Program-made: the position numbers and the translations under genes
Assembly: GCF_900187105.1 (NCBI RefSeq)
Contig: NZ_LT906482.1
Span: 496,001-560,000, forward strand
Direction of reading: 5' to 3'
From: Eikenella corrodens
GTDB taxonomy: Bacteria > Pseudomonadota > Gammaproteobacteria > Burkholderiales > Neisseriaceae
DNA: 64,000 nt
The notes under the pieces: generated by a model
The model's database searches: none
What the model was told of the DNA's origin: nothing
What the model saw: the letters and a program-made list of their open reading frames with translations, nothing else
In this document: positions 23,907 through 37,150 of the stretch, piece by piece
Layout: each line of letters starts with the position of its first letter
How positions within the stretch are numbered: the first letter of the stretch is position 1

Positions 23907-24098
23907 TCACTGCTTGTCTCCAGCCTGTTCCTGCCGCACATGGTGCATTGCCAAACTGATGGTGTCCAGTTGTTTCTGATAGCGTTGGCAGGGTGAGCAA
24001 ACCAGCAAGTGCAGTCGTAACTGCCAACATTCCCAAAGGCTCAATGGGCGGTCATGTTGCAGCGAAATCAATTCTGCGGCTCGTTGGCATTTCAGCAT
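23907..24098 (-). CDS. Zinc-finger anti-sigma factor (MseR/ChrR-like, short)
   Basis: The roughly 63-residue protein has the zinc-containing anti-sigma pattern of the ZF-HC2 type: CQRAAELISLQHDRPLSLWE and RLHLLVCSPCQRYQKQLDTI with a His-x3-Cys-x2-Cys cluster. Such proteins bind and hold an ECF sigma factor. The ATG at 24098 is chosen because AAGGAA lies at the right distance; an upstream ATG at 24119 overlaps the sigma gene but has no ribosome site. It follows the ECF sigma gene with a gap of about 13 bases, in the order known for the meningococcal sigma-E/MseR pair. Confidence 0.8.
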   Translation of the reverse strand: MLKCQRAAELISLQHDRPLSLWECWQLRLHLLVCSPCQRYQKQLDTISLAMHHVRQEQAGDKQ

Positions 24099-24111
24099 AG
24101 CTGTTCCTTCA

Positions 24112-24714
24112 TTATCCATTTAACCAATTGCTTTGCAGACAACGGCGCAGGCCGTTGCGGGCGCGGTAGAGAATGGTGTAGCAGTTATCGGCGCTGATAC
24201 CGGTTTGCTGGCAGATTTCAGCCACTTCCAACCCCATCAACTCGCGCAGCATAAATACCCGCGCGGTATTATCCGGCAGGTGCTCGAGACAGTATTCCAT
24301 GGTATGCATAAACTCCTGCTGCCGGATGGTATCTTCTGGGGAAGCCCATGTTTGAGGAGTGGCGCTATCCGTCCAATGGTCGCTCTCATCAAACTGCTGC
24401 TGGCGCACGGTATCAAGAAACTGTTCGTCTTCACTGCTCACTTGCCATTGCAGTTGGCTTTTTCGGCTGCGCAGGCTGTCTAATAGGGTGTTGCGCAAAA
24501 TGGCGAATACCCACGTTTGCCATTGCGCAGCCGCCTTAAACTGCTGCCGGCGGGCAAAGGCTTTCAGCATGGTGTCTTGCACCACATCCTCCGCCCATTG
24601 GGCATCGTGTAGCTGCAGGGTGGCAAAACGCAAAAGTTTGCACCGCAGTTCGGCGGTATCCGTTTGCTGCCAAACCTGTTCATGATTATTGGTTTCTACT
24701 TGATCGGATTTCAT
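24112..24714 (-). CDS. ECF RNA polymerase sigma factor (RpoE-like)
   Basis: The 200-residue protein has sigma-70 regions 2 and 4. Region 2 reads AEDVVQDTMLKAFARRQQF and WQTWVFAILRNTLLDSLRSR. Region 4 reads LEHLPDNTARVFMLRELMGL and EVAEICQQTGISADNCYTIL with the helix-turn-helix. The linker between them is acidic. It belongs to the ECF group that is paired with zinc anti-sigma factors, and its partner is encoded next to it. In Neisseria the related factor controls methionine sulfoxide reductase and a few other genes; the regulon here is unknown. A DUS-pair hairpin lies just upstream of its start. Confidence 0.9.
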   Translation of the reverse strand: MKSDQVETNNHEQVWQQTDTAELRCKLLRFATLQLHDAQWAEDVVQDTMLKAFARRQQFKAAAQWQTWVFAILRNTLLDSLRSRKSQLQWQVSSEDEQFLDTVRQQQFDESDHWTDSATPQTWASPEDTIRQQEFMHTMEYCLEHLPDNTARVFMLRELMGLEVAEICQQTGISADNCYTILYRARNGLRRCLQSNWLNG

Positions 24715-24724
24715 CTTGCTATGG

Positions 24725-24753
24725 AAGGCTACCTGAAATTTTCAGGTAGCCTC
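24725..24753. terminator. DUS-pair hairpin upstream of the sigma gene
   Basis: A tight inverted uptake pair (AAGGCTACCTGAAA with TTTCAGGTAGCCT) lies between the sigma gene and the upstream HIT gene. Confidence 0.55.
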
Positions 24754-24843
24754 ATACCGTGAGTGGTCTCTTGTGATTAGACGACTTGGCTACTGCTATT
24801 CTGACATGGCAGCTGCATTTATCTGCCCCACAGGATTCTTTCA

Positions 24844-24874
24844 AAAGGCTACCTGAAACTTTTCAGGTAGCCTT
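24844..24874 (-). terminator. DUS-pair terminator after the HIT gene
   Basis: AAAAGGCTACCTGAAA and TTTTCAGGTAGCCTTTT form a tight stem with A/T flanks about 80 bases after the stop codon. Confidence 0.65.
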
Positions 24875-24954
24875 TTAGCATTGCTGTGGACATTGTGCTA
24901 AATGCAGCCGATCTAATTATTGCTGCTTCAATATACTGCCAAATCGAAGCACGG

Positions 24955-25374
24955 CTACGCTATGGCCTCACGCAGTTTGGCAGCCAGCGCGGCCAGTTCA
25001 GCGTGGTCGGCCATCTTGTCTTCGTGTTCCCCCAACTCGTGCAGATGCCCGGGAATCAGGTGCATATGGTAGTGGAACACGCTTTGGCCGGCTTCTTGGC
25101 CATTGAGCTGCATTTGCACGATGCCGTGCCGCTGTAAAACTTTGCGCTGGGCGGCAATGATTTTTTTGGCGGTGGCAAACACAGCTTGTGCGTATTCTAA
25201 TGGCAGATCGCTCAGCTCCAGGGCCTGCGTTTTCGGCACAATCAACACATGGCCACGTGCCTGTGGCATCACGTCGAGGAAGGCGAGGACTTTTTCGTCT
25301 TCGTACACCGTATGGTTGGGGATTTCGCCGCGCAGGATTTTGGCGAAGATGTTGTTGCTGTCGTATGCGGACAT
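24955..25374 (-). CDS. HIT family protein (HinT-like nucleotide hydrolase)
   Basis: The 139-residue protein contains the histidine triad FHYHMHLIPG close to residue 100 and the N-terminal NIFAKILRGEIPNHTVYEDE pattern of HinT-type hydrolases, followed by VLAFLDVMPQARGHVLIVPK. Family members cleave nucleoside phosphoramidates and acyl-adenylates in the cytoplasm. The ATG at 25374 has AAGGAGAAC just upstream; a longer in-frame start contains two uptake sequences and is unlikely. It lies downstream of uvrD, separated by a DUS hairpin. Confidence 0.9.
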   Translation of the reverse strand: MSAYDSNNIFAKILRGEIPNHTVYEDEKVLAFLDVMPQARGHVLIVPKTQALELSDLPLEYAQAVFATAKKIIAAQRKVLQRHGIVQMQLNGQEAGQSVFHYHMHLIPGHLHELGEHEDKMADHAELAALAAKLREAIA

Positions 25375-25429
25375 GTCGTTCTCCTTGATAGTCAATAAGA
25401 ATTTTTCGGCTACGTTTCGGCTGATGTTT

Positions 25430-25479
25430 TTCAGGTAGCCTGTTAAGCAATTAGCTTCAAGCCCTAAGGCTACCTGAAA
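25430..25479 (-). terminator. DUS-pair hairpin after uvrD
   Basis: Reverse and forward uptake sequences (25430-25441, 25467-25478) pair around a 25-base spacer directly after the uvrD stop codon. Confidence 0.55.
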
Positions 25480-25481
25480 AC

Positions 25482-27683
25482 TCACACAGCTTCCAGTTTG
25501 GCAAATTTAGTGTCCAGCACTTTGATGCCCTGCTTGCCAAAGTTTACGGTGAGGCGGGCGCTGCCGGCTTTGCGCTCCCCCTCAATGATTACGCCGGTGC
25601 CGAATTTGGCGTGCCGCACATTTTGGCCGATGCTGAAGCCGTCGTAATCCTGCTTCGCCACCGGTGCAACCCATTCTGCCCTGCGCTGTTGAGGCCGGCC
25701 TTCGGGCACGGGAAAACGTGGTTTTAGCACGGGAGTGAGTAAATGCAGTAAATCGGGCGGAATTTCTTCCACAAAGCGCGATACGGTACCAAAATGGGTT
25801 TGGCCGTGCAACATCCGCTGTTGCGCCATGCTGATGTAGAGCCGCTGCCGTGCGCGCGTGATGGCCACATACATCAGCCGCCGCTCTTCCTCCAGCCCGC
25901 CGTGTTCAGCCAGGCTCAATTCGCTGGGGAAACGGCCTTCTTCCATGCCGGTGAGGAATACGGCGTCAAACTCCAGCCCTTTGGCCGCATGCACAGTCAT
26001 CAACTGTACGGCAGACTCATCGGCGGCGGCCTGGTTCTCGCCAGATTCAAGCGCAGCATTGCTCAAAAAGGCAAGCACGGGGAATGCCGGGCTCTCTACG
26101 ACATCAGCGGGCAGGGTTTCAAACGTACTGTCTTCAGGGTGGAATTCTTCAGCCGCTCGGATGAGTTCGTCTAAGTTGTCTAAGCGGTCTTGATGATCGC
26201 CCTTTTGGTTTTGGTAATACTCATACAGGCCGCTGCTGCGTACGGCCTCGGCCACAATATCAGGTAGCCCGACTTGGCCGATGCAGCCGCGCAAGCTTTC
26301 AATCAGGCGCACAAAGGTGGCTACCTTGCCGTTCTTCACGGCTACGTGGCAGGCTGCCTGCCACAACGGTATGCCTTCCTGCGAAGCAGCGGCTTGAATG
26401 TTTTCCACCGTACGGCTGCCAATACCGCGTGCGGGCACGTTGATGACGCGCAACAGGGCGTTATCGTCGTCGGGATTAATCGCCAGCCGCAAATAAGCAA
26501 GTGCGTGTTTGATCTCCTGCCGCTCATAAAAGCGCAGGCCGCCGTAGATTTTATAAGGTAGGCCGGCACGGAACAGGGTTTGCTCGAGAACGCGCGACTG
26601 GGCATTACTACGGTAAAGCACAGCGGTTTGTGCCAAATCCATACCGTCGCGGTGCAGGGCTTTGATTTCTTCTACCACGAACTCGGCCTCTTCACCGTCG
26701 GTAAAAGCGGAAAGGAAACGGATTTTCTCACCATGCTCGGCTTCAGTGCGCAGGTTCTTGCCCAAGCGGCCGTCGTTATGGGCAATCACGGCATTGGCCG
26801 CAGCAAGGATATTGCCCACCGAACGGTAGTTCTGCTCCAGCTTGATAGGAGAGGCTACCTGAAATTCACGCATGAAATCAGCCATATTACCCACGCGCGC
26901 GCCACGGAAACGGTAGATGCTCTGATCGTCATCGCCCACGGCAAATACGGCAGCATGTTGCCCTGCCAGCAGTTTGAGCCAATCGTATTGCAATTTATTG
27001 GTGTCTTGGAATTCGTCCACCAAAATGTGGTTGAAGCGGTTTTGGTAGTGCGTACGCAGAATCTCGTTACTTTGCAACACTTCATAGCTACGCAACATGA
27101 GTTCAGCAAAATCTGCTACCCCTTCCTGCCGACACAGACGATCGTATTCGGCATAGCATTCAATCAGGCGCTGCTCAAACGGATTACTGGCATGTAGCAC
27201 GGCAGCACGCAAACCTGCTTCTTTTTGCGCATTGATAAAGCCTTGTAAGGCACGCGGGGCGATGATTTCTTCGGAAATATTGAGGGCTTTGAGCAGGCGT
27301 TTGACTAGAGCGAGCTGGTCACTGCTGTCTAAAATCTGGAAGGCAGCTGGCAGACCAGCTTCTTTGTGATGCAAACGCAGAAATCGGTGACACAGGCCAT
27401 GGAACGTACCCAGCCACATGGCGCGAATATTAAGCGGCAACATGGCTTCGAGCCGGGCACGCATTTCTTTCGCAGCCTTATTAGTGAACGTAACCGCCAT
27501 CACCGAATGCAGGCTGGCTTGACCACTATGCAAGAGCCAAGCGATGCGGGTGGTAAGCACTTTAGTCTTACCGCTGCCGGCACCGGCCAGCACCAAAGCA
27601 GATTGCGCCGGCCAGGTTACCGCAGAAAGTTGCTCATTGTTCAAGCCGGCAAGTAGGGAGTTTTGTGGAGCTGATGTAAGCAC
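25482..27683 (-). CDS. uvrD: DNA helicase II (UvrD/PcrA type)
   Basis: The 733-residue superfamily 1A helicase acts in nucleotide excision and mismatch repair. Walker A is VLAGAGSGKTKVL (residues 34-40 for GAGSGKT), motif Ia VMAVTFTNKAAKEMRAR, motif II ILVDEFQDTN, motif III AVFAVGDDDQSIYRFRGA, motif IV YRSNAQSR, motif V VQLMTVHAAKGLEFDAVFL and motif VI RRLMYVAITRARQRL. The C-terminal RHAKFGTGVIIEGERKAG is the UvrD-type RNA polymerase-interaction fold, which distinguishes it from Rep. An in-frame DUS encodes FQVAS. The gene stands alone. Confidence 0.95.
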   Translation of the reverse strand: MLTSAPQNSLLAGLNNEQLSAVTWPAQSALVLAGAGSGKTKVLTTRIAWLLHSGQASLHSVMAVTFTNKAAKEMRARLEAMLPLNIRAMWLGTFHGLCHRFLRLHHKEAGLPAAFQILDSSDQLALVKRLLKALNISEEIIAPRALQGFINAQKEAGLRAAVLHASNPFEQRLIECYAEYDRLCRQEGVADFAELMLRSYEVLQSNEILRTHYQNRFNHILVDEFQDTNKLQYDWLKLLAGQHAAVFAVGDDDQSIYRFRGARVGNMADFMREFQVASPIKLEQNYRSVGNILAAANAVIAHNDGRLGKNLRTEAEHGEKIRFLSAFTDGEEAEFVVEEIKALHRDGMDLAQTAVLYRSNAQSRVLEQTLFRAGLPYKIYGGLRFYERQEIKHALAYLRLAINPDDDNALLRVINVPARGIGSRTVENIQAAASQEGIPLWQAACHVAVKNGKVATFVRLIESLRGCIGQVGLPDIVAEAVRSSGLYEYYQNQKGDHQDRLDNLDELIRAAEEFHPEDSTFETLPADVVESPAFPVLAFLSNAALESGENQAAADESAVQLMTVHAAKGLEFDAVFLTGMEEGRFPSELSLAEHGGLEEERRLMYVAITRARQRLYISMAQQRMLHGQTHFGTVSRFVEEIPPDLLHLLTPVLKPRFPVPEGRPQQRRAEWVAPVAKQDYDGFSIGQNVRHAKFGTGVIIEGERKAGSARLTVNFGKQGIKVLDTKFAKLEAV

Positions 27684-27863
27684 GATCTGAAGTGTTGGAA
27701 TAACTAAAAGAAGCGTGGATTATATAACCAAAACTCTTGTTTCCTCCTGCAAGGTTGGTTCAACTTAAACAATTTTCCAAGGCTCAAGCGGCTACCTTAA
27801 ACTTTCAGTTAGCCTCTTATGGGCAAATACTGTGTAGAACATCTATCTTCTACGCCACAAAGA

Positions 27864-27891
27864 ATGACACCCGCCGTTAGGCGGGTGTCAT
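27864..27891 (-). terminator. Intrinsic terminator of the rRNA operon
   Basis: ATGACACCCGCC and GGCGGGTGTCAT form a perfect 12-bp stem with a 4-base loop just past the 5S gene, with TCTTTG after the stem in the transcribed direction. It is not a DUS structure. Confidence 0.85.
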
Positions 27892-27899
27892 AAATAGGT

Positions 27900-28014
27900 G
27901 TTTGGCAGTGTCCTACTTTCGCACGGGTAATCCGTACTATCATCGGCGCTGGTTCGTTTCACGGTCCTGTTCGGGATGGGAAGGCGTGGGACCAAACCGC
28001 TATGGCCGCCAAAC
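27900..28014 (-). rRNA. rrf: 5S ribosomal RNA
   Basis: The minus strand reads TGGCGGCCATAGCGGTTTGG at its 5' end and ends with GTAGGACACTGCCAAAC, the conserved 5S terminal sequences. It is the last RNA of the operon, about 160 bases after 23S. Ends are approximate to a few bases. Confidence 0.95.
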
Positions 28015-28171
28015 TTAAACTGTACAAATCGTCAAGCCACCGGTAATGTCACTCCGGTTAATCAAATCAAACTGTTCTGTCCGGCTACTAACCAAACAAT
28101 CGGGTAATGTGTATCGATTCCAGTAAGCTTTATTCTATTGAGTACTCTTCCCGGTGTCTCTACACCGCAAA

Positions 28172-31085
<2,914 letters not shown>

Positions 31086-31284
31086 CTTTTTGACTTCGCC
31101 TGCGCTGCGTTGACTACAGCTGGGGCTTAAGGCCTCTACTTTGATAAAGCTTACTGCTTGTTGTGTCCGAATCCTGCCTTTTGTGTTTCAGGATTCGGTC
31201 GATACAATCATCACCCAAATTTCTGTATGACTTATCTCAAAGATAAGCCCTACTTCGTTTGTTTGTTGATTTCGGCTTGCCAAT

Positions 31285-31296
31285 TTGTTAAAGATC
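31285..31296 (-). promoter_or_regulatory. Spacer boxA antitermination site
   Basis: The minus strand has GATCTTTAACAA between tRNA-Ala and 23S, matching the Nus-factor boxA of rRNA operons. Confidence 0.65.
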
Positions 31297-31398
31297 GATG
31301 CGTTTTGACTTCGCAAATAAAAATAAACTACCGCGCAAACTGCAAGATGCAGCAGCTTACTCGTATATTTAGCATACTTTTATTTGGAAAGTATTGTG

Positions 31399-31474
31399 TG
31401 GTGGAGGCAAACGGGATCGAACCGATGACCCCCTGCTTGCAAAGCAGGTGCTCTACCAACTGAGCTATGCCCCC
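31399..31474 (-). tRNA. tRNA-Ala (TGC)
   Basis: Acceptor GGGGGCA pairs with TGCCTCC; the anticodon stem-loop CTGCTTTGCAAGCAG shows TGC and the 3' CCA is encoded. It lies in the 16S-23S spacer after tRNA-Ile, the usual neisserial order. Confidence 0.97.
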
Positions 31475-31509
31475 AGTACCTGGGCGGATCTGCTCCGCTC
31501 TACGACTAC

Positions 31510-31586
<77 letters not shown>

Positions 31587-31651
31587 AACATTCTCTTCGC
31601 ATCTGTATCTGATTACCGATAGGTGTGGATGCTCTACCCCTACTTTTTCTC

Positions 31652-33197
<1,546 letters not shown>

Positions 33198-33316
33198 ATC
33201 TCTAACTTAATAACTTCTAGTCTGCTTCAAAGAAATCGACAGAACAATGTTAAACATCGTCTTGTCTTCTTCTCAACAGTGCAGGTGTAAAACACCCACA
33301 CTTATCGGTAATCTGA

Positions 33317-33328
33317 TTGTTAAAGAGC
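33317..33328 (-). promoter_or_regulatory. Leader boxA antitermination site
   Basis: The minus strand reads GCTCTTTAACAA in the leader between promoter and 16S, the canonical boxA core for Nus-factor antitermination. Confidence 0.75.
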
Positions 33329-33384
33329 TGCTGAACCAAACCGGCGACAAACAAATTGCGCCATGCGGGACAGCGAAGATGCGA

Positions 33385-33413
33385 ACTATACGCCTCAAAA
33401 AAAACTTTGTCAA
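33385..33413 (-). promoter_or_regulatory. rRNA operon promoter
   Basis: On the minus strand TTGACA (33413-33408) and TATAGT (33390-33385) are 17 bases apart, with an A/T-rich upstream element between 33414 and 33460. Transcription would start about 185 bases before 16S. Confidence 0.8.
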
Positions 33414-33510
33414 ATACCTAAAAACAAAAATACCACTCAAAAACACTAAACATCTAAGCTGAAATGAAATTTACCCAGCACAAATACAACAACCACTGGC
33501 TACCTGAAAA

Positions 33511-34047
33511 TCAAACCTGAAAGCGCCCACCTTTAATTTGCGAAGCATTGTGCAATTTGGCTGCTAAACTATGATTACGCAATGCATGGGTAAGCGCCAC
33601 AGCCAACCCATCGGCCGCATCAGCTTGCGGCTTCCCTGACAACTTCAGCATCTGCACCACCATATGCTGCACCTGCTCCTTCGCCGCCTTACCCTGTCCC
33701 ACCACCGCCTGCTTCACCTGCAAAGCCGTGTATTCATATACAGGCAATCCGCGCAACACCAGTGCCGCTACTGCCGCGCCGCGCGCCTGCCCCAGCATCA
33801 GTGTGGCAGCGGGATTAACGTTCACAAACACCTGCTCCACCGCCGCCTGGTTCGGCTGGTAAGTATCGATAATCTCACCAATGTGCTGCACAATAATGCC
33901 GATGCGCCCGGCCAGCTCGTCGCCCGGGATGGTTTTGATGCAGCCGGATGCCACGTAGCGCTGGCTCTGCCCCAGCACATCAATCACACCAAAACCCGTT
34001 ACCCGGCTGCCCGGGTCGATGCCTAAAATCCGTATCGGCTTCTGCAT
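33511..34047 (-). CDS. ruvC: Holliday junction resolvase RuvC
   Basis: The roughly 178-residue endonuclease cuts Holliday junctions with RuvAB. It shows [19 protein letters not shown] with the first catalytic Asp, [20 protein letters not shown] with the Glu, and [16 protein letters not shown] with the final acidic pair. The start at 34047 is preferred to one 24 bases upstream because it matches the family N-terminus. It stands alone next to the rRNA promoter region, with DUS copies upstream. Confidence 0.95.
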   Translation of the reverse strand: MQKPIRILGIDPGSRVTGFGVIDVLGQSQRYVASGCIKTIPGDELAGRIGIIVQHIGEIIDTYQPNQAAVEQVFVNVNPAATLMLGQARGAAVAALVLRGLPVYEYTALQVKQAVVGQGKAAKEQVQHMVVQMLKLSGKPQADAADGLAVALTHALRNHSLAAKLHNASQIKGGRFQV

Positions 34048-34252
34048 AGTTTTTCCATTTAAATTGCTCAAACTGGTTTTCAGGTAGCCTCTAGTTTGCC
34101 AAACAGGCTACCTGAAAGCGATTCGCCGCATTATAAGCTAAGTTTTTAGGTAGCCTGATAATAAGCCGACCATCGCACAAATTTGAAGTAGCCTACATAA
34201 AACGGTAAACTGCGAGCCGTTTCAATTCTTAAATTACGACTCCATCGCACCG

Positions 34253-34972
34253 ATGAAGCCAGCATTCGACATCAAATCCGCCCGTATTGACGCGCTCGCC
34301 ATCCAGCTCAACACCACCGAGCTGGCGGCTATCCGTCAAACCCTCACCGAGCGCGCCGCTCAATACCGCGAACTCAGCGATATGCCGCTGCTGCTCGACG
34401 TACAGGCATTCGACTCGCCGGACAATCTGGATTTAGACAGCCTGCTCGGCCTATTTGCCGAGCACAGCCTGCCCATCGGCACCCTGCGCCATCACAACGA
34501 ACAATGGCAGGCTGCCGCCCGTGCCCATCACTTAGCCTTTTGCTGCGACAATGCCAATAGTGAAGAAAACAAAAGGCTACCTGAAAATGCGCAACATGAA
34601 ACGCCCAGTACCCCGCCCGCTCCCGCCGTGCGTCAAACCCTGGTGGTGGAGAAACCTATCCGCACCGGCCAGCAGGTGTATGCCGAAAATGCCGACCTGA
34701 TCGTACTAGGTTTAGTAAACGAAGGAGCCGAAGTGATTGCCGACGGCCATATTCATATTTATGCTCCCCTGCGTGGTCGTGCCTTAGCAGGCGCCAGCGG
34801 CGACCAAAATGCCCGCATTTTTGCCCAATCGATGCAGGCCGAGCTGGTATCCATCGCTGGCATCTACCGCACTTTCGACCAACAGCTGCCGCCGCACCTC
34901 CACCGCCAGGCCGTGCAGATCTATTTGCAAAAAGAGCGGCTGGCCATCGCCGCCCTCAGCGAGATTATTTGA
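34253..34972 (+). CDS. minC: Septum site-determining protein MinC
   Basis: The 239-residue inhibitor of FtsZ ring formation has an N-terminal domain (residues 1-105, FDIKSARIDALAIQLNTTEL) and a C-terminal beta-helical dimer domain (from about 130: VEKPIRTGQQVYAENADLIV, GLVNEGAEVIADGHIHIYAP, LRGRALAGASGDQNARIF) that binds MinD. An in-frame DUS sits in the linker (RLPENA near residue 110), a flexible place. It begins the minC-minD-minE-oxyR group. The 34120-34250 leader contains two decayed DUS copies and no other gene. Confidence 0.95.
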   Translation: MKPAFDIKSARIDALAIQLNTTELAAIRQTLTERAAQYRELSDMPLLLDVQAFDSPDNLDLDSLLGLFAEHSLPIGTLRHHNEQWQAAARAHHLAFCCDNANSEENKRLPENAQHETPSTPPAPAVRQTLVVEKPIRTGQQVYAENADLIVLGLVNEGAEVIADGHIHIYAPLRGRALAGASGDQNARIFAQSMQAELVSIAGIYRTFDQQLPPHLHRQAVQIYLQKERLAIAALSEII

Positions 34973-35096
34973 ACGTAACATACATTTACTTGACTACACA
35001 CAATACAAAGGGCAGCAAACAATTTTCAGGTAGCCCGCCAAACGTAACAACCTAATTTCAACAAAACGGATTCACCTAAGGGAAAGGACCATAACC

Positions 35097-35909
35097 GTGG
35101 CAAAAATTATTGTAGTAACCTCCGGCAAAGGCGGCGTGGGTAAAACCACCACCAGCGCCAGCATCGCCAGCGGCCTGGCTTTAAAAGGACACAAAACCGC
35201 CGTGATCGACTTCGACGTCGGCCTGCGCAACCTCGACCTCATCATGGGCTGCGAACGCCGCGTGGTGTACGACTTAATCAACGTTATCCAAAACGAAGCC
35301 ACATTGCACCAGGCACTGATTAAAGACAAGCATTGCGACAACCTGTTCGTACTGCCCGCCTCGCAAACCCGCGATAAAGACGCACTCACCCGCGAAGGCG
35401 TGGAACGCGTACTCTCCGAGCTTACCGAAAAACTGGACTTCGAATTCGTGATTTGCGATTCGCCCGCCGGTATCGAAACCGGTGCGCTGATGGCGCTGTA
35501 TTTTGCCGACGAAGCCATCGTCACCACCAACCCAGAAGTATCCAGCGTGCGCGACTCCGACCGCATCTTGGGCATTCTGCAAAGCAAGAGCCGCCATGCC
35601 GAAAAAGGTGAACAGGTGAAAGAACACCTGCTGATTACCCGCTACAACCCCGAACGTGTGGAAAGCGGCGAAATGCTTTCAGTGAAAGACATTGAAGACG
35701 TGTTGCGCATCCCGCTCTTGGGCGTGATTCCCGAATCGCAAAGCGTGCTGCAAGCCTCCAACGTCGGCCTGCCTGTCATCCACCAGGAAGGCGCGCCTGC
35801 CGCTGAAGCTTATAAAGATGTGGTGGCTCGCCTGCTGGGTGAAAACCGTCCAATGCGTTTCTTGGAAGCAGAGAAAAAAGGCTTCCTGCAACGCCTGTTT
35901 GGAGGTTAA
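35097..35909 (+). CDS. minD: Septum site-determining ATPase MinD
   Basis: The 270-residue membrane-associated ATPase moves MinC between the cell poles. The deviant Walker A is TSGKGGVGKTTTSASIASGL, the Walker B region contains DFEFVICDSPAGIETGALM, and the C-terminal amphipathic membrane-targeting helix is present (KKGFLQRLFGG). The start codon is GTG, preceded by AAAGGACC. The gap to minC (124 bases) carries a single uptake sequence. minE follows after 3 bases. Confidence 0.97.
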   Translation: MAKIIVVTSGKGGVGKTTTSASIASGLALKGHKTAVIDFDVGLRNLDLIMGCERRVVYDLINVIQNEATLHQALIKDKHCDNLFVLPASQTRDKDALTREGVERVLSELTEKLDFEFVICDSPAGIETGALMALYFADEAIVTTNPEVSSVRDSDRILGILQSKSRHAEKGEQVKEHLLITRYNPERVESGEMLSVKDIEDVLRIPLLGVIPESQSVLQASNVGLPVIHQEGAPAAEAYKDVVARLLGENRPMRFLEAEKKGFLQRLFGG

Positions 35910-35912
35910 GCC

Positions 35913-36185
35913 ATGTCATTGATTGATATATTGTTTGGCAAGAAGCCCAAATCCGCCAGCATTGCCCGCGACCGCCTGCAAATCATCATTGCGCAGGAGC
36001 GCGTGAAATCCCAAGCGCCTGACTACCTGCCCACCTTGCAGAAAGAGCTGTTGGAAGTATTGTCGAAATACGTGCACGTTTCGCTCGACGACATCCGCAT
36101 CTCGCAGGAAACGCAAAACGGCGTAGATGTTCTGGAGCTCAACATCGTTTTGCCAGACATCCAACGCAAAAACGAAGAAAGCTAA
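35913..36185 (+). CDS. minE: Cell division topological specificity factor MinE
   Basis: The 90-residue protein displaces MinC and stimulates MinD ATPase at the membrane. It has the membrane-targeting N-terminus [20 protein letters not shown], the MinD-binding helix [11 protein letters not shown] and the dimer domain with [20 protein letters not shown]. It follows minD by 3 bases and is followed by oxyR after 3 bases, which suggests one transcript. Confidence 0.96.
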   Translation: MSLIDILFGKKPKSASIARDRLQIIIAQERVKSQAPDYLPTLQKELLEVLSKYVHVSLDDIRISQETQNGVDVLELNIVLPDIQRKNEES

Positions 36186-36188
36186 ATC

Positions 36189-37109
36189 ATGACTCTGACC
36201 GAATTGCGCTATATTGTGGCCGTTGCACAAGAACGCCACTTCGGCCGTGCCGCCCAACGCTGCTTTGTCAGCCAGCCCACTCTCTCTATTGCGATTAAAA
36301 AGCTGGAGGAAGAGCTTTCTGTTTCGCTGTTCGACCGCAGCAGCAACGAAGTCAAGCCCACCGAAACTGGCGAGCGCATCATTACCCAGGCGCACCGCGT
36401 GCTGGAAGAAGCCGACCGCATCAAACACCTGGCCGCCTCCGAACAAAATGAGCTGGCCGGCGTGTTTAAGCTGGGGCTGATTTTTACAGTGGCTCCCTAT
36501 CTTTTGCCGCGCCTGATTTTGTCGCTGCGCAAGCTGGCGCCCGATATGCCGCTGATGCTGGAAGAGCACTACACCGCCAACCTCACCGACTCCCTGAAAA
36601 AAGGCGAGTTGGACGCCATCGTGGTGGCCGAGCCCTTCCAAGAGCCGGGCATCATCACCGAGCCGCTGTATGACGAGCCGTTTTTCGTCATCGTGCCGAA
36701 GGGGCACGAATTCGAAGAGCTCGACGCCGTATCCGTGCAGCAGCTGACAGAACAGCAAGTGCTGCTGCTCAGCGAAGGCAACTGCATGCGCGACCAAGTT
36801 TTAGAAAGCTGTAGCAAATTGGCCTCCCGCCAGCGCATCCTCGGCCTGGCCAACACCCTGCAGGGCAGTTCCATCAACACCATCCGCCATATGGTAGCCA
36901 GCGGCCTGGGCATCAGCGTACTGCCCTCCAGCGCCCTCACGGACAACGACCACTTGCTGTTTTCCATCATCCCCTTCGAGCCGCCCGTACCCAACCGCCG
37001 CATCGTATTGGCCTCGCGCCGTAACTTTGTACGACCGCAGGCATTGCAGGCATTGCGCCAAGCCATTCTGAAATCCCAGCTTACCGGTGTGCGTTTTGCC
37101 GAAGCCTAG
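36189..37109 (+). CDS. oxyR: Hydrogen peroxide-inducible regulator OxyR
   Basis: The 306-residue LysR-type regulator has a winged helix-turn-helix at 1-60 (FGRAAQRCFVSQPTLSIAIK) and a peroxide-sensing domain with Cys199 (SEGNCMRDQV) and Cys208, the exact redox pair of OxyR. It controls catalase and other peroxide defences in Neisseria. It is 3 bases after minE, the arrangement known in Neisseria. A DUS at 37122-37133 follows the stop codon; its inverted partner was pushed away by an IS. Confidence 0.95.
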   Translation: MTLTELRYIVAVAQERHFGRAAQRCFVSQPTLSIAIKKLEEELSVSLFDRSSNEVKPTETGERIITQAHRVLEEADRIKHLAASEQNELAGVFKLGLIFTVAPYLLPRLILSLRKLAPDMPLMLEEHYTANLTDSLKKGELDAIVVAEPFQEPGIITEPLYDEPFFVIVPKGHEFEELDAVSVQQLTEQQVLLLSEGNCMRDQVLESCSKLASRQRILGLANTLQGSSINTIRHMVASGLGISVLPSSALTDNDHLLFSIIPFEPPVPNRRIVLASRRNFVRPQALQALRQAILKSQLTGVRFAEA

Positions 37110-37150
37110 CCGGTTTGGCAGAGGCTACCTGAAATCGTCTGATTATTTTT